Positions 8,701 through 17,809 of a stretch of 61,068 nucleotides of DNA are shown here, piece by piece. Positions within the stretch are counted from its first letter, which is position 1; each line of letters begins with the position of its first letter. The DNA is from Bacillota bacterium. Lineage in GTDB: Bacteria; Bacillota; Clostridia; Acetivibrionales; DSM-1351. A program made the translations under genes and the position numbers. The notes beneath the pieces are model-generated. The model did not search any database. It was not told where the DNA came from and was given only the letters and a program-made list of their open reading frames with translations. Location: positions 1 to 61,068 of the forward strand of contig JAEWOH010000004.1 of assembly GCA_023460955.1 (NCBI GenBank). The letters are read 5' to 3'.

Positions 8701-9990
8701 TTACACTTTAGCCTTAAGATAATTTATGAAGTGCTGTGCCGTCCTTCCCGAAAGACCTCCATGGCGCATTTCCCATTTGTTGGCCTCCAAAAGCAGCTGT
8801 TCCTCCGGGAGGACTATGTTATTCTTTTCGGCCAGGACTTTCACGATATTATTGAACTCCTTCTTGTTAGGTGATATATACAGGATTGATAATCCAAAAC
8901 GAGCTGCAAGGGATAGCTTTTCCTGAACAGTATCATTAGTGTGCAGATCGTCATCTCTATCATCCTTATCACTCCACTTTTCGCGTATGAGGTGTCTTCG
9001 GTTGGAGGTGGCATAAAGCAGCACATTTGAAGGAGTTACTTCAAGTCCCCCTTCAATAATGGCCTTCAGGTGCTTATATTCAGTTTCATAATCCTCAAAG
9101 GATAGGTCATCCATATAAATAATAAATCTATAGTTACGGTCTTTGATCGCTTGAATTATCTGAGGTAAATATTCAAAATGGTGTTTATATATTTCTATCA
9201 TTCTTAGTCCTTGGGAACTGAACTCGTTTAACACAGCCTTGATACTTGAAGATTTACCGGTGCCGCTATCTCCATAGAGTAAAACGTTATTAGCTTTATA
9301 GCCCTTAATAAAAGCTTCGGTGTTATTTATAAGTTCCTGCTTTTGAAATTCATACCCTATCAAATCACTAAGGTGGACCGTTTCAGTATTTATTATTGGC
9401 AGAATTTCTACAGAGCTGCCCGCAGGCCGAAGTTTAAAGGCTTTATACATAGCATATTTCCCGGTACCATACTGTTTGTAGAAATCACATATATGGGTGT
9501 AAAAGGTACCGGCGTCCGGAGAGAGCCTCAGCTTATCCGTAAGTTCTGTTAAAGCCCGTATAATGTTGTGGTCCAGGGCAGCTTTGGACAGATCGGCATT
9601 CTCAAAGTAAGTAATGTAGCTAAGACAGTCAATTCCAAAGGTTTTATCAATCAAACCTAAATCAAAGTTATAAAGGAGTAGAAATATGTTAAAGTCGTTA
9701 AGAGCAAGCTGAACTAGGGTTCCTCCTACTGAGCCGTTTATCTCAAGAGCCTTTGAAAAGGAATTTTCATTGTTAACAAGAGAATATGTAAGAAATAAGT
9801 GCCACAGATTTCCGCTGAAACCCAAATTAACACTTAATTCTACAAGTTCATTTGCGCAATGGTATATGCTTTTTCGAAGTTGCTCGTAATTAATGCTCTC
9901 ATAATTGTTGATTATACCTGTAAGGTTATCAAACAACTCCTGCTGCTCAAACTTTCTATATAAAAGAAATTCCTTTGTATCTGCGTACAT
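8701..9990 (-). CDS. DUF815-type AAA ATPase
   Basis: An ATPase of about 429 residues. The C-terminal half holds Walker A GDSGTGKSS (about 237-245), a Walker B-like FIIYMDDLSFEDYE, a sensor ATSNRRH and the downstream LAARFGL region, all in the order typical of DUF815. The N-terminal half is helical with no recognised motif. I prefer the ATG at 9990; a TTG 18 bases earlier lacks an RBS. DUF815 proteins are widespread in Clostridia but have no settled function. The gene follows a DUF4173 membrane protein in the same direction with about 50 bases between. Confidence 0.8.
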   Translation of the reverse strand: MYADTKEFLLYRKFEQQELFDNLTGIINNYESINYEQLRKSIYHCANELVELSVNLGFSGNLWHLFLTYSLVNNENSFSKALEINGSVGGTLVQLALNDFNIFLLLYNFDLGLIDKTFGIDCLSYITYFENADLSKAALDHNIIRALTELTDKLRLSPDAGTFYTHICDFYKQYGTGKYAMYKAFKLRPAGSSVEILPIINTETVHLSDLIGYEFQKQELINNTEAFIKGYKANNVLLYGDSGTGKSSSIKAVLNEFSSQGLRMIEIYKHHFEYLPQIIQAIKDRNYRFIIYMDDLSFEDYETEYKHLKAIIEGGLEVTPSNVLLYATSNRRHLIREKWSDKDDRDDDLHTNDTVQEKLSLAARFGLSILYISPNKKEFNNIVKVLAEKNNIVLPEEQLLLEANKWEMRHGGLSGRTAQHFINYLKAKV

Positions 9991-10060
9991 AAGCCTATCC
10001 TGCCTCAAATATTATTTTATCTCTTTATAACATTTGGAAAGCCTTATGTCAATCGAATGG

Positions 10061-11680
10061 TTATTTACCCAAACCGGAAAATACTTTTCTGGCCTCAATA
10101 CTATCCAGAGTAAACCCATACAATGCGTTTCTCCTCTCAAAAGCTGATTTTTGTTTTTTATAAATTATCATAATATCATTTTCTGTGAATTGACTGTCCT
10201 TTGTTGCTAAGGTTTTTAAGCGGTCAAGTTCCGGTGCAATCGTATAGGAAAGGCCTCCAATATGATATACGTCAAGAGTCATAGTATTTGGATTACTTAT
10301 ATAACGATCAATATTGTAACGTGCAATAATTCTTTCGGTATTTGTCAGACTGAGAATACAGACCGCTGTAATAACTGTAATTCCTATAAGCTTCATTACA
10401 TCAATTTTAGAAAAGATGCATTTAAGAATCATCCAAATAAGACATACCCCAATCAGACACATGAACCACAGTGTCAAAACACGCTTTACGCTAAGCCCGT
10501 ATACGTCAACATACAGAAGCATTCTTTTCAAGGCTGATATAAGTAAAACACCATTACACAAACACAGCGAAACAGTACATAGCTTTACCCACAATGGGAG
10601 CTTGTTTTCTGTCTTTTTTGTCATTATAAGGACAAACAGCGCTATTGAAAATATTAAGCCCGAGGCCGCTGCAAGTTCAAAGAAACCACGCCTTGCATAT
10701 TCTGCATAAGTCAATCCCGAGATGTCAATATTTGCGGTTCCTCCGAACAGATACATAAACTGAAAACCTACAAAGGATATAAGTAATATATTTACCATTG
10801 TAAGGAAGGTCCCTATAACAAGACTGTCAAGTGAATTGCCGACTGTACGGACCTCTTTATGCTTTAGCTCCTCAAATTTTAAGCCAAGCAGGATTGAAGA
10901 TAAAAAGATTCCTCCAAAGAAGCCCAGGAAAATATCTGCAAAAATATTTCCAAAGTCGAAGCCAATAAAGTCAATCATATTGTTTATGGCATTCTCGTAA
11001 ACAGCATCAGCGCTCATAAACAACCCCAGCAATATTATTACTACGGGAATAGATATGCCCAGACCCGCTAGTATGAGAAGTGCGTTTTTGGAAACCTTGG
11101 TTTTTCTGCCTTTAAGAAATTCTAGTGAAGTAAATGGCATCCCCAGATTAATGAAACAGCGGCCTATAATATTTGACATTACTTTTGTTAGCATATCAAA
11201 GCTGAATAGACTTCGGGCGGGGTTGGTTCCAAGCATTACAAGCTGCATAAATATTATACAGATAATAGTCAGCCAGGTTATAAACTGGGTGCTTGGGTTA
11301 TAGTGAAGTAAAAAGCTAAAAGACAGAAGAAATACCGGTATAGTTAAGTATAAGGCTTTACGGTTTAGCTGGGTGTTACTTTCTCTAAAAAAGTAAAAGA
11401 GCACAGAGTAATATGCTATAGCAAAAACCGGAACAGAAATACCTGCAGCTCCCGTAAAAATTGTTTCAGTAAATAGAACAGCAAGCAGAATACTAAGGAC
11501 GGTAATCATAAGACCTTTCTGAGAAACAACCTTAGCTTTAAAGGTCTGATACTCAGGTGTCCGTTCTCTTGGAATATAGGGTCTATAATTAGGCGGAAGG
11601 TTGTTTTGTATTGGAGAAGCATTTGCCGGGCTATCCGGTTTTTTCTGTTCCTCTGGATGAGGATTTTTTTGATTATCCAT
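10061..11680 (-). CDS. DUF4173-family integral membrane protein
   Basis: About 539 residues. The N-terminus is a hydrophilic, proline-rich cytoplasmic tail (to about residue 55), followed by at least eleven hydrophobic segments. The conserved FMSADAVYENAINNM segment and the C-terminal block NTERIIARYNIDRY ... LDVYHIGGLSY match DUF4173. The start is placed at the ATG at 11680 because AAAGGAG precedes it; a longer reading frame has no RBS. Function unknown; some relatives are near signalling or sporulation genes. Possibly co-transcribed with the downstream AAA ATPase gene. Confidence 0.8.
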   Translation of the reverse strand: MDNQKNPHPEEQKKPDSPANASPIQNNLPPNYRPYIPRERTPEYQTFKAKVVSQKGLMITVLSILLAVLFTETIFTGAAGISVPVFAIAYYSVLFYFFRESNTQLNRKALYLTIPVFLLSFSFLLHYNPSTQFITWLTIICIIFMQLVMLGTNPARSLFSFDMLTKVMSNIIGRCFINLGMPFTSLEFLKGRKTKVSKNALLILAGLGISIPVVIILLGLFMSADAVYENAINNMIDFIGFDFGNIFADIFLGFFGGIFLSSILLGLKFEELKHKEVRTVGNSLDSLVIGTFLTMVNILLISFVGFQFMYLFGGTANIDISGLTYAEYARRGFFELAAASGLIFSIALFVLIMTKKTENKLPLWVKLCTVSLCLCNGVLLISALKRMLLYVDVYGLSVKRVLTLWFMCLIGVCLIWMILKCIFSKIDVMKLIGITVITAVCILSLTNTERIIARYNIDRYISNPNTMTLDVYHIGGLSYTIAPELDRLKTLATKDSQFTENDIMIIYKKQKSAFERRNALYGFTLDSIEARKVFSGLGK

Positions 11681-11819
11681 ATTTGTTACTCCTTTTAAAT
11701 TTATTTTTTCAAAAAAAGGCATAGTTTAATAAGACCTGTTTTATTCCTGTTCATGAACCAAGTAATAAGTAATAGGTTATAAAGAATTAATTAATTAAAT
11801 TTATGTGGGAATTAAGTAA

Positions 11820-12041
11820 TCATTTTGGGGTTTCTTCCTCGGTTACATATTCAAGAATATCCCCAGGCTGACAACTAAGGGCCTTACAGATTTCTTCAAG
11901 AGTGGAGAATCTGATTGCCTTTGCCTTGTTAGTCTTTAGAATTGATAAATTTGCGGTTGTTATCCCTATTTTATCAGCCAACTCGGTGGAGCTCATTTTC
12001 CGTTTGGCCAGCATTACGTCAACGTTTACTATTATGGGCAT
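11820..12041 (-). CDS. XRE-type helix-turn-helix regulator (YozG-like)
   Basis: A 73-residue DNA-binding protein that is essentially one HTH domain: KMSSTELADKIGITTANLSI forms the helix-turn-helix, followed by a short LEEICKALSCQPGDILEY tail typical of the HTH_26 family. AAAGGAG precedes the ATG. It lies 16 bases downstream of a DUF2975 gene on the same strand, a recurrent pair resembling Bacillus subtilis yoaS-yozG. It likely regulates its own small operon; targets unknown. Confidence 0.85.
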   Translation of the reverse strand: MPIIVNVDVMLAKRKMSSTELADKIGITTANLSILKTNKAKAIRFSTLEEICKALSCQPGDILEYVTEEETPK

Positions 12042-12057
12042 CTTTTATCTCCTTTCC

Positions 12058-12528
12058 CTAGATTGTCAAATCATTTTCCTGCTTATAGTTAACTGCCTGA
12101 TAAAACAACTGTGCAATTATAAATATACACGCTGACAGGAAGAAAAAGGTTAACCCTACCAATATGACAAAAACTGAGGGGATAAAGTATATTGCAACCA
12201 CATAGGCAAATGCAATAGGCAGACACCAATAAGATATATATTTCATTCTGTTGGCAGTATCAAAAGTAAAAGGGTCCTTTTTATTAATGTTGCGCAAAAT
12301 TTTTTTTGCCTGACTGAGAATACAAAAAGCACAAATCCCCGAAATAACCAAAAGAACCAGCATTGAGTAATAAACGTTACCTGAAACATAACTATTCTTA
12401 AAGAGAAGATAATTATTTAAAGTCCAGGGCAGAGACAACACAATAATAACGCCCATTACCTGAAATACTGTACAAAGAATTTCAACTATTCTACTTAAGT
12501 TTTTTTGCCCGGGCAATTGCAATTTCAT
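12058..12528 (-). CDS. DUF2975-family membrane protein (YoaS-like)
   Basis: A 156-residue protein with four predicted membrane helices and the loop KKILRNINKKDPFTFDTANR, the hallmark of DUF2975. GGAGG sits 5 bases before the ATG. It is the first gene of a two-gene unit with the small XRE regulator. Function not known; the pair may form a membrane-linked regulatory switch, which is inference. The 270-base gap upstream (12529-12799) is AT-rich and has a perfect palindrome TACAATATTGTA (12649-12660), a possible binding site. Confidence 0.82.
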   Translation of the reverse strand: MKLQLPGQKNLSRIVEILCTVFQVMGVIIVLSLPWTLNNYLLFKNSYVSGNVYYSMLVLLVISGICAFCILSQAKKILRNINKKDPFTFDTANRMKYISYWCLPIAFAYVVAIYFIPSVFVILVGLTFFFLSACIFIIAQLFYQAVNYKQENDLTI

Positions 12529-12811
12529 ATAAACCTCCAGTAATTTTTATCCTATAATAATATTTATTAGATTATATTTGTACTATACTCTTTATTATTA
12601 TCGTTTGTCAATAAAAAAATATCAAAAATTAATAAATAATACTTGAAATACAATATTGTATTGTAAATCCTTATATTATCCTTCGAATATTATATATCAT
12701 AAAGAGTAAGGCTTTAACTAAGAATAATTGTAAAAAAAGGCAATATTAAATAATTGAAATATATGGTAAATTTAATTTGAATATTTCATTACAACTTAAG
12801 TGAGGTACATA

Positions 12812-13600
12812 ATGAAAAAATTACTGATAATTATTCTTCTAGTATTGGCTGTTGTGTCCGGCTGTTCTGAAAATAAGAAGGTTAATGATGAATTTCAGTC
12901 ATTAAATACCGGAGGTTTAACTGACAAGCAAAATAACTTATCTACACAGGAAGAGGTTGTAAAGGATACAAATCAACCTACACCCTCAGAAACTGAAGTG
13001 ACATATTTATCTGAAACCAAGGATATTCTTGATGTGACAACTTCCGTACTTTTCAGAGTCTCAGAATCAAAGGATGATAAGGGTTACCAACCTCCCTTTA
13101 CCGAGGCCAGTGTTATATTCTCACTGGACAAAAAGCCTAAAACAGGAGACATTGTAACTATTGTCCCCATTATAGCAGGCTTACCGGCAATAAATGTGCC
13201 AGTTACCAAGGTAGAAGAGTTAAGTGAGGACATTAATGAGAACTCAAAAATAACCTGGTACAACACATATATTGACCACATTAAAGAGAGTAATTATTTG
13301 AACTATAAACCGGAAGAAGGAATTCGGGAGGAAGCGCCATTTTCTTTACTTTGTATTTATCCGGCAATGAAATACGCTAATGCTGTTGATATAAAAGAAG
13401 TAAATATTAGTGATCTATCTCAAACAATATCAGGTGTAAGCTTAAAATCCAATGATTTAAGGTATGCCATTGATACAAATGGCGATAATAAGCCTGATCT
13501 GGCGATAGCTCAAGTTAGAGATGGTGATTATACATTATCATACTACTTTATAAAAATAAAAGATAAGTGGGCTTTGTTTAAGCAGGATAATCCCATGTAG
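12812..13600 (+). CDS. Putative lipoprotein, function unknown
   Basis: About 262 residues. A short charged start, a hydrophobic stretch and lipobox VVSGC predict lipidation at Cys18 or so. A Ser/Thr/Asn-rich linker follows, then a globular region with no motif I recognise. The C-terminal NSDLRYAIDTNGDNKPDLAIA segment looks like a single Ca-binding or VCBS-like loop (DTNGDNKPD). The ATG at 12812 has AAGTGAGG upstream; a GTG twelve bases earlier is less likely. It stands alone and has no visible operon partner. Confidence 0.7.
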   Translation: MKKLLIIILLVLAVVSGCSENKKVNDEFQSLNTGGLTDKQNNLSTQEEVVKDTNQPTPSETEVTYLSETKDILDVTTSVLFRVSESKDDKGYQPPFTEASVIFSLDKKPKTGDIVTIVPIIAGLPAINVPVTKVEELSEDINENSKITWYNTYIDHIKESNYLNYKPEEGIREEAPFSLLCIYPAMKYANAVDIKEVNISDLSQTISGVSLKSNDLRYAIDTNGDNKPDLAIAQVRDGDYTLSYYFIKIKDKWALFKQDNPM

Positions 13601-13727
13601 CCTTATGCTTTTATAAGTAGAGTTAATTGTTTAGTATCCGCACAGATGGGTATATAGTTAATTACAAATTCAATATAAAATAAGACGAAAATATTGTAAA
13701 TCCTTTTAGGCAACAAATTTTACCTGG

Positions 13728-13756
13728 TTGACATAAATAGAGCTATATAGTAAAAT
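13728..13756 (+). promoter_or_regulatory. Predicted sigma-A promoter of the T-box operon
   Basis: A consensus TTGACA (13728-13733) and TAAAAT (13751-13756) are 17 bases apart, about 45-50 bases before the conserved start of the T-box leader. Confidence 0.75.
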
Positions 13757-13799
13757 ATCGCATACAAGTATTAATATTTATACATTAACACATTCATAA

Positions 13800-14056
13800 A
13801 AGCTGTGATCAAGAACCAGTAGCAGTTTAACTTATCCTTACAGAGAGCCGATGTTTGCTGAAAGAAGGCAGGATACAGATACTGTGAATTCATCTTGGGA
13901 GCTGTCCGCTTAAAGGTTAATAACCAAGTAGGCGGTTTCGGGATCCGCCCGTTATAGTGGGGAACAATAATTGTTGTTCACTGAGGTTGCTTAGCAGCAA
14001 AGCATGGTGGTACCGCGAATAATTCGCCCCTGTAATATTAACAGGAGGCGTTTTTT
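13800..14056 (+). promoter_or_regulatory. T-box leader, probable Phe (UUC) specifier
   Basis: All T-box landmarks are present: AGAGAGC at the base of Stem I, GCTGAAAG, a GTGAA-TTC-A specifier loop (TTC at 13889-13891), and the T-box TGGTACCGCG (14008-14017). A terminator then follows. The UGGN base that pairs with the tRNA discriminator is U (14011), which fits A73 tRNAs such as tRNA-Phe or tRNA-Tyr and argues against tRNA-Trp (G73). Uncharged tRNA would stabilise the antiterminator and switch on the ABC transporter genes. The specifier reading is by pattern alignment and could be off by a frame. Confidence 0.88.
14025..14056 (+). terminator. T-box regulated intrinsic terminator
   Basis: CGCC-CCTGT pairs with ACAGG-a-GGCG, followed by TTTTTT. 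Its 5' arm competes with the T-box antiterminator. Confidence 0.9.
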
Positions 14057-14136
14057 ATTGCACAAAAAACGTTTCAAAACAGCCTAAATGGCTGATTGAA
14101 TATACCTAATTAATTTTGTAGAACGGAGGAACGGAT

Positions 14137-15141
14137 ATGAAAAAAATTATTAAAGGAATGGCATTAGCCATGGCAATGACTTTGGCTATAGGTGCCGTTG
14201 GGTGTACAAACGGAAGCAAGGAAAGCACAGGAAACACTCAAACACAGTCCGAAAAGCTAAGCATTGGTATTATTCAGTACATGGAGCATAGTGCACTTGA
14301 CTCTGCACGAGAAGGCTTTATAGCAGCACTAAAAGATAATGGGTATACAGAGGGACAAAATATATCGATTGACTTGCAGAATGCTCAAGGGGATCAGAGT
14401 AATCTTTCAACCATTGGTGACCGTTTTGTAAGCAATAAGGTGGACCTGGTGCTTGCAATCGCGACTCCAGCAGCGCAAGCTATTGCAGGAAAAACAACAG
14501 AGATACCAATTTTGGCAACAGCAGTTACAGATTTCGAGTCTTCCAAGCTTGTTAACTCCAACACCGCACCCGGCGGGAATGTTACAGGTACAAATGATAT
14601 GAATCCCATCAAAGAGCAAATCGACCTGCTTATCAAGCTGGTACCGGGAGCTAAAAAGGTAGGAGTAATGTACACTTCAAGTGAAGACAATTCCATTCTG
14701 CAGGCAAAGCTTGCAAAGGAAGCTATAGAAAAGCTGGGGCTTACTTATGTTGAAGCAACAGTAACAAACTCTAATGACGTTCAGCAGGCCACACAATCAA
14801 TAGTTACACAGGTTGATGCAATCTATATACCGACTGATAACACCTTTGCATTAGCAATGCCGGTTGTAAGCGGTGTAACTACCAAAGCAAAAATTCCTGT
14901 TATCTGTGGTGAATCAGGTATGGTTACAAACGGAGGACTTGCAACGCTGGGTATTAACTACAAGGATTTAGGCTACCAGACAGGTTTAATGGCAGTAAAG
15001 ATATTAAAGGGTGAAGCAAAGCCTGCTGATATGCCTGTTGAGGCTTCAAAAAAGTTTGATTTTGCAATCAACGGAACCGTAGCAGAGGAAATCGGACTTC
15101 ATATTCCTGCTGATTTACAGCAATATGTTATAAAGAAGTAA
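14137..15141 (+). CDS. ABC transporter substrate-binding lipoprotein (TrpX-like)
   Basis: A 334-residue lipoprotein of the ABC_sub_bind family (PF04392). A signal sequence ends in the lipobox GAVGC. The mature part has the two-lobed type I fold, with landmarks IGIIQYMEHSALDSAREGF, ATPAAQAIA and VTGTNDMNP, and a C-terminal TLGINYKDLGYQTG. It is first in an operon with a permease and an ATPase, behind a T-box leader. Family members in such operons are assigned to tryptophan or other aromatic amino-acid uptake. The UUC specifier points to phenylalanine. Specificity is inferred from the leader, not from the binding site. Confidence 0.85.
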   Translation: MKKIIKGMALAMAMTLAIGAVGCTNGSKESTGNTQTQSEKLSIGIIQYMEHSALDSAREGFIAALKDNGYTEGQNISIDLQNAQGDQSNLSTIGDRFVSNKVDLVLAIATPAAQAIAGKTTEIPILATAVTDFESSKLVNSNTAPGGNVTGTNDMNPIKEQIDLLIKLVPGAKKVGVMYTSSEDNSILQAKLAKEAIEKLGLTYVEATVTNSNDVQQATQSIVTQVDAIYIPTDNTFALAMPVVSGVTTKAKIPVICGESGMVTNGGLATLGINYKDLGYQTGLMAVKILKGEAKPADMPVEASKKFDFAINGTVAEEIGLHIPADLQQYVIKK

Positions 15142-15182
15142 GAACATTAATACTTTGAGACAAATAGAAACGGGTGAATGTT

Positions 15183-16076
15183 ATGTTGGATATTTTTTTT
15201 GGAGCTGTATCCCTCGGACTGCTTTGGGCTGTCATGACAATAGGGGTATATATAACCTATAGAATTCTTGATATTGCAGACTTAACTGTAGAGGGAAGTA
15301 TTGCGATGGGCGCGGCAATTGCTGCAAAGGCAATAAGTGTCGGTATAAATCCATTTGCAGCAACAGGCCTGGCACTGTTGGGAGGTTTGGCGGCAGGGCT
15401 TGTAACAGGTCTGCTGCACACAAAATTAAAGATACCGGCATTGTTGTCGGGTATTCTTACTATGATTGCGTTATATTCTGTTAATCTTCATATAATGGGT
15501 AAGGCAAATGTATCGTTACTGCGCATGGACACCGTATATACTCCTTTTACTCTGATGGGCTTGTCAGGTAGGGATTCGGTAATAGCTCTGGGCTTTATAT
15601 GTGTTGCATTTGTGGTATGTGTATTGTATTGGTTCTTCGGAACAGAGCTTGGATCTGCTATAAGAGCTACCGGGGACAATCCTCACATGGTTCGCGCACA
15701 GGGTATCAATACAAATGTAATGAAAATAATTGGTCTGATAATTAGTAACGGCCTGGTAGCGGTCAGTGGAGCCTTAATAGCACAAAGTCAGAGTTTTGCG
15801 GATGTTCAGATGGGAACGGGGTCAATAGTTATCGGGTTAGCCTCGGTAATCATTGGTGAAGTACTGTTTGGAAAGAAAAACTTCTTCCGACGTCTAGTAG
15901 CTCTAGTACTGGGTGCCATTACTTATCGTGTAATTATTGCGTTTGTACTTAAACTGGGCATGCCTACCAATGACCTTAAGCTTTTTACTGCAATTACGGT
16001 TGCGGTAGCTTTGGCGTTACCCGTATTCAAAACGTATCTTCGTCCGGTCAAAATATCAATAAAGGAGGGTGACTAA
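15183..16076 (+). CDS. ABC transporter permease (TrpY-like, LivH/BPD_transp_2 family)
   Basis: About 297 residues with nine or so hydrophobic segments, including the conserved GxxPHMVRAQGINxxxMK-type loop (seen as GDNPHMVRAQGINTNVMK) that couples to the ATPase. It would form the membrane channel for the upstream binding protein. The ATG at 15183 has GGGTGA five bases before it; a GTG nine bases earlier is an alternative. It ends directly against the ATPase start codon. Confidence 0.85.
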   Translation: MLDIFFGAVSLGLLWAVMTIGVYITYRILDIADLTVEGSIAMGAAIAAKAISVGINPFAATGLALLGGLAAGLVTGLLHTKLKIPALLSGILTMIALYSVNLHIMGKANVSLLRMDTVYTPFTLMGLSGRDSVIALGFICVAFVVCVLYWFFGTELGSAIRATGDNPHMVRAQGINTNVMKIIGLIISNGLVAVSGALIAQSQSFADVQMGTGSIVIGLASVIIGEVLFGKKNFFRRLVALVLGAITYRVIIAFVLKLGMPTNDLKLFTAITVAVALALPVFKTYLRPVKISIKEGD

Positions 16077-16871
16077 ATGCTTCTTATTAATGGGATATAT
16101 AAAGTCTTTAACGCAGGTACCGTCAATGAAAAGATTGCACTGCGCAATGTCAGCTTAAAGCTGGAAGAGGGGGATTTCGTCACTCTGATCGGGGGTAACG
16201 GAGCAGGTAAGTCTACCCTGCTGAATTGCGTGGCAGGTGTTTACCCCGTTGACAAAGGTTCAATAATTATAGACGAAACAGATGTTACAAAATATTCAGA
16301 ACACAAACGGGCAGCCTTGCTGGGAAGGGTTTTTCAGGACCCTATGAAGGGTACTGCTGGAAACATGGGGATTGAAGAGAATTTGGCGCTCGCTTACCGC
16401 AGGGGACAGAGCCGGGGCTTAAGCTGGGGAATTAAAAACAAGGAAAGAGCCTTATATAAAGAACTGCTGAGCCACTTGGAGCTGGGCCTTGAAAACAGGC
16501 TTGATGCCAAGGTAGGACTGCTTTCAGGCGGTCAGCGCCAGGCTCTGACTTTACTTATGGCAACACTTAAAAAACCCAGGCTGCTGCTGTTGGATGAGCA
16601 CACCGCTGCACTTGATCCCAAAACAGCTGAGAAGGTACTTCAGCTCAGTGATAAATTTATAGAGGAAGATAAGCTGACCGCCTTAATGGTAACGCACAAC
16701 ATGCGAGATGCAATAAAGCATGGTAACCGACTTATAATGATGCATGATGGGCGCATTATCCTTGATATTAAAGGCGAAGATAAAAAGAAGCTGACGGTAG
16801 AGGACCTGTTGCAGCGTTTTGGAAAGGTAAGCGGTGAGGAATTCGCCAATGACAGGGCTTTGTTGTCCTAG
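16077..16871 (+). CDS. ABC transporter ATP-binding protein (TrpZ-like)
   Basis: A 264-residue ABC ATPase: Walker A GGNGAGKST (about 39-47), Q-loop RVFQDP, signature LSGGQRQAL (about 149), Walker B LLLLDEHTAALD and H-loop VTHNMRDA. Its start codon abuts the permease stop, and AAGGAGGGTGAC lies in the permease end, so translation is coupled. It powers the T-box-controlled importer. The operon ends at a strong terminator about 100 bases downstream. Confidence 0.9.
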   Translation: MLLINGIYKVFNAGTVNEKIALRNVSLKLEEGDFVTLIGGNGAGKSTLLNCVAGVYPVDKGSIIIDETDVTKYSEHKRAALLGRVFQDPMKGTAGNMGIEENLALAYRRGQSRGLSWGIKNKERALYKELLSHLELGLENRLDAKVGLLSGGQRQALTLLMATLKKPRLLLLDEHTAALDPKTAEKVLQLSDKFIEEDKLTALMVTHNMRDAIKHGNRLIMMHDGRIILDIKGEDKKKLTVEDLLQRFGKVSGEEFANDRALLS

Positions 16872-16974
16872 CATCGGCGTATTCTCAGAAACTCTGTATA
16901 CCTGCGGGATTCTACCATTCGATATATTAATCCAAAAGTTATTTCAACATCGACATAACTAATTCTAAGTAGAC

Positions 16975-17009
16975 AAAAAAACCATCCAAGGTAAACTGGA
17001 TGGTTTTTT
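16975..17009. terminator. Intrinsic terminator of the ABC importer operon
   Basis: AAAAAACCATCCA and TGGATGGTTTTTT form a 13-bp stem with an 8-base loop. Confidence 0.9.
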
Positions 17010-17165
17010 GTATGTCAAGTATGGCAAGTATGTCAAGCAAATAGAAATATTTGACATATTACTGCTAATTGTATACAATAATACATAAATGCATGTATAC
17101 ACAAATGATACCAATTTAGCATTTAATTTCTACATTAAAAAAGCAGGTGAAAGGACAGAGAGAAT

Positions 17166-17756
17166 ATGTTTAATAATATTCCAAAAGCAATTTCTGACAG
17201 AATGAAATATCTTGAGGAGCTGGATGCTGCAGACAGGCTTGACGGAACTCCCAGGCTAAAACGTCTCAGACAGATACCTGCCGAAACAGGAAAGTTTTTA
17301 GCTTTGCTGCTTGCAGGAGCGCCGGAGGGTACTGCAATTGAAATCGGCACCAGCGCGGGATATTCAACTCTATGGCTGGCGTTAGCCTGCAGGGAAACGG
17401 GACACAAGCTGGCCACTTTTGAAGTACTGAAAGAAAAAGTACTGATAGCACAGGAAACCTTTTTAAGAAGCTCGGTAGAGGATGTGGTAACGCTTGTGGA
17501 AGGTGATGCGCGAGAATACATAGGAGATTACAGGGACATATCCTTTTGTTTTCTTGATGCTGAAAAGGAGGTATATGAGCAGTGCTACGAAAAAGTGATT
17601 CCGAGTATGGTAAAAGGAGGAATTTTTGTCGCAGATAATGCTATCAACCATATAGAAACCTTAAGGCCTTTTATTGATAAAGTACTACACGACGAAAGAG
17701 TTGATGCGATGGTGGTCCCAATCGGAAAGGGAGAACTGGTTTGCCGGAAAAAGTGA
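17166..17756 (+). CDS. Class I SAM-dependent O-methyltransferase
   Basis: A 196-residue protein of the CCoAMT/O-methyltransferase_3 family. The SAM-binding motif I AIEIGTSAGYSTLWLA is near residues 57-72. An acidic residue follows at TFEVL, and the metal/substrate Asp occurs in SFCFLDAEKE and GIFVADNA. GAAAGGACAG precedes the ATG. It is monocistronic between two terminators and converges with transketolase. Family members methylate catechol-like or tRNA hydroxyl groups (TrmR type); the substrate here is unknown. Confidence 0.82.
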   Translation: MFNNIPKAISDRMKYLEELDAADRLDGTPRLKRLRQIPAETGKFLALLLAGAPEGTAIEIGTSAGYSTLWLALACRETGHKLATFEVLKEKVLIAQETFLRSSVEDVVTLVEGDAREYIGDYRDISFCFLDAEKEVYEQCYEKVIPSMVKGGIFVADNAINHIETLRPFIDKVLHDERVDAMVVPIGKGELVCRKK

Positions 17757-17793
17757 TGAAAAAACGGACCTGATTTTTCAATCAGGTCCGTCT
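17757..17793. terminator. Bidirectional terminator between the methyltransferase and transketolase genes
   Basis: CGGACCTGATT pairs with AATCAGGTCCG; A- and T-rich flanks serve both converging genes. Confidence 0.85.
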
Positions 17794-17809
17794 TATATTA
17801 ACCAATTAA

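Noticed and set aside
12529..12799. Palindrome TACAATATTGTA as a named regulator's operator
   Set aside because: Short and in very AT-rich DNA; no matching consensus can be claimed.
14394..14696. A 100-residue minus-strand frame inside the binding-protein gene
   Set aside because: A shadow of the real plus-strand gene, with no RBS.
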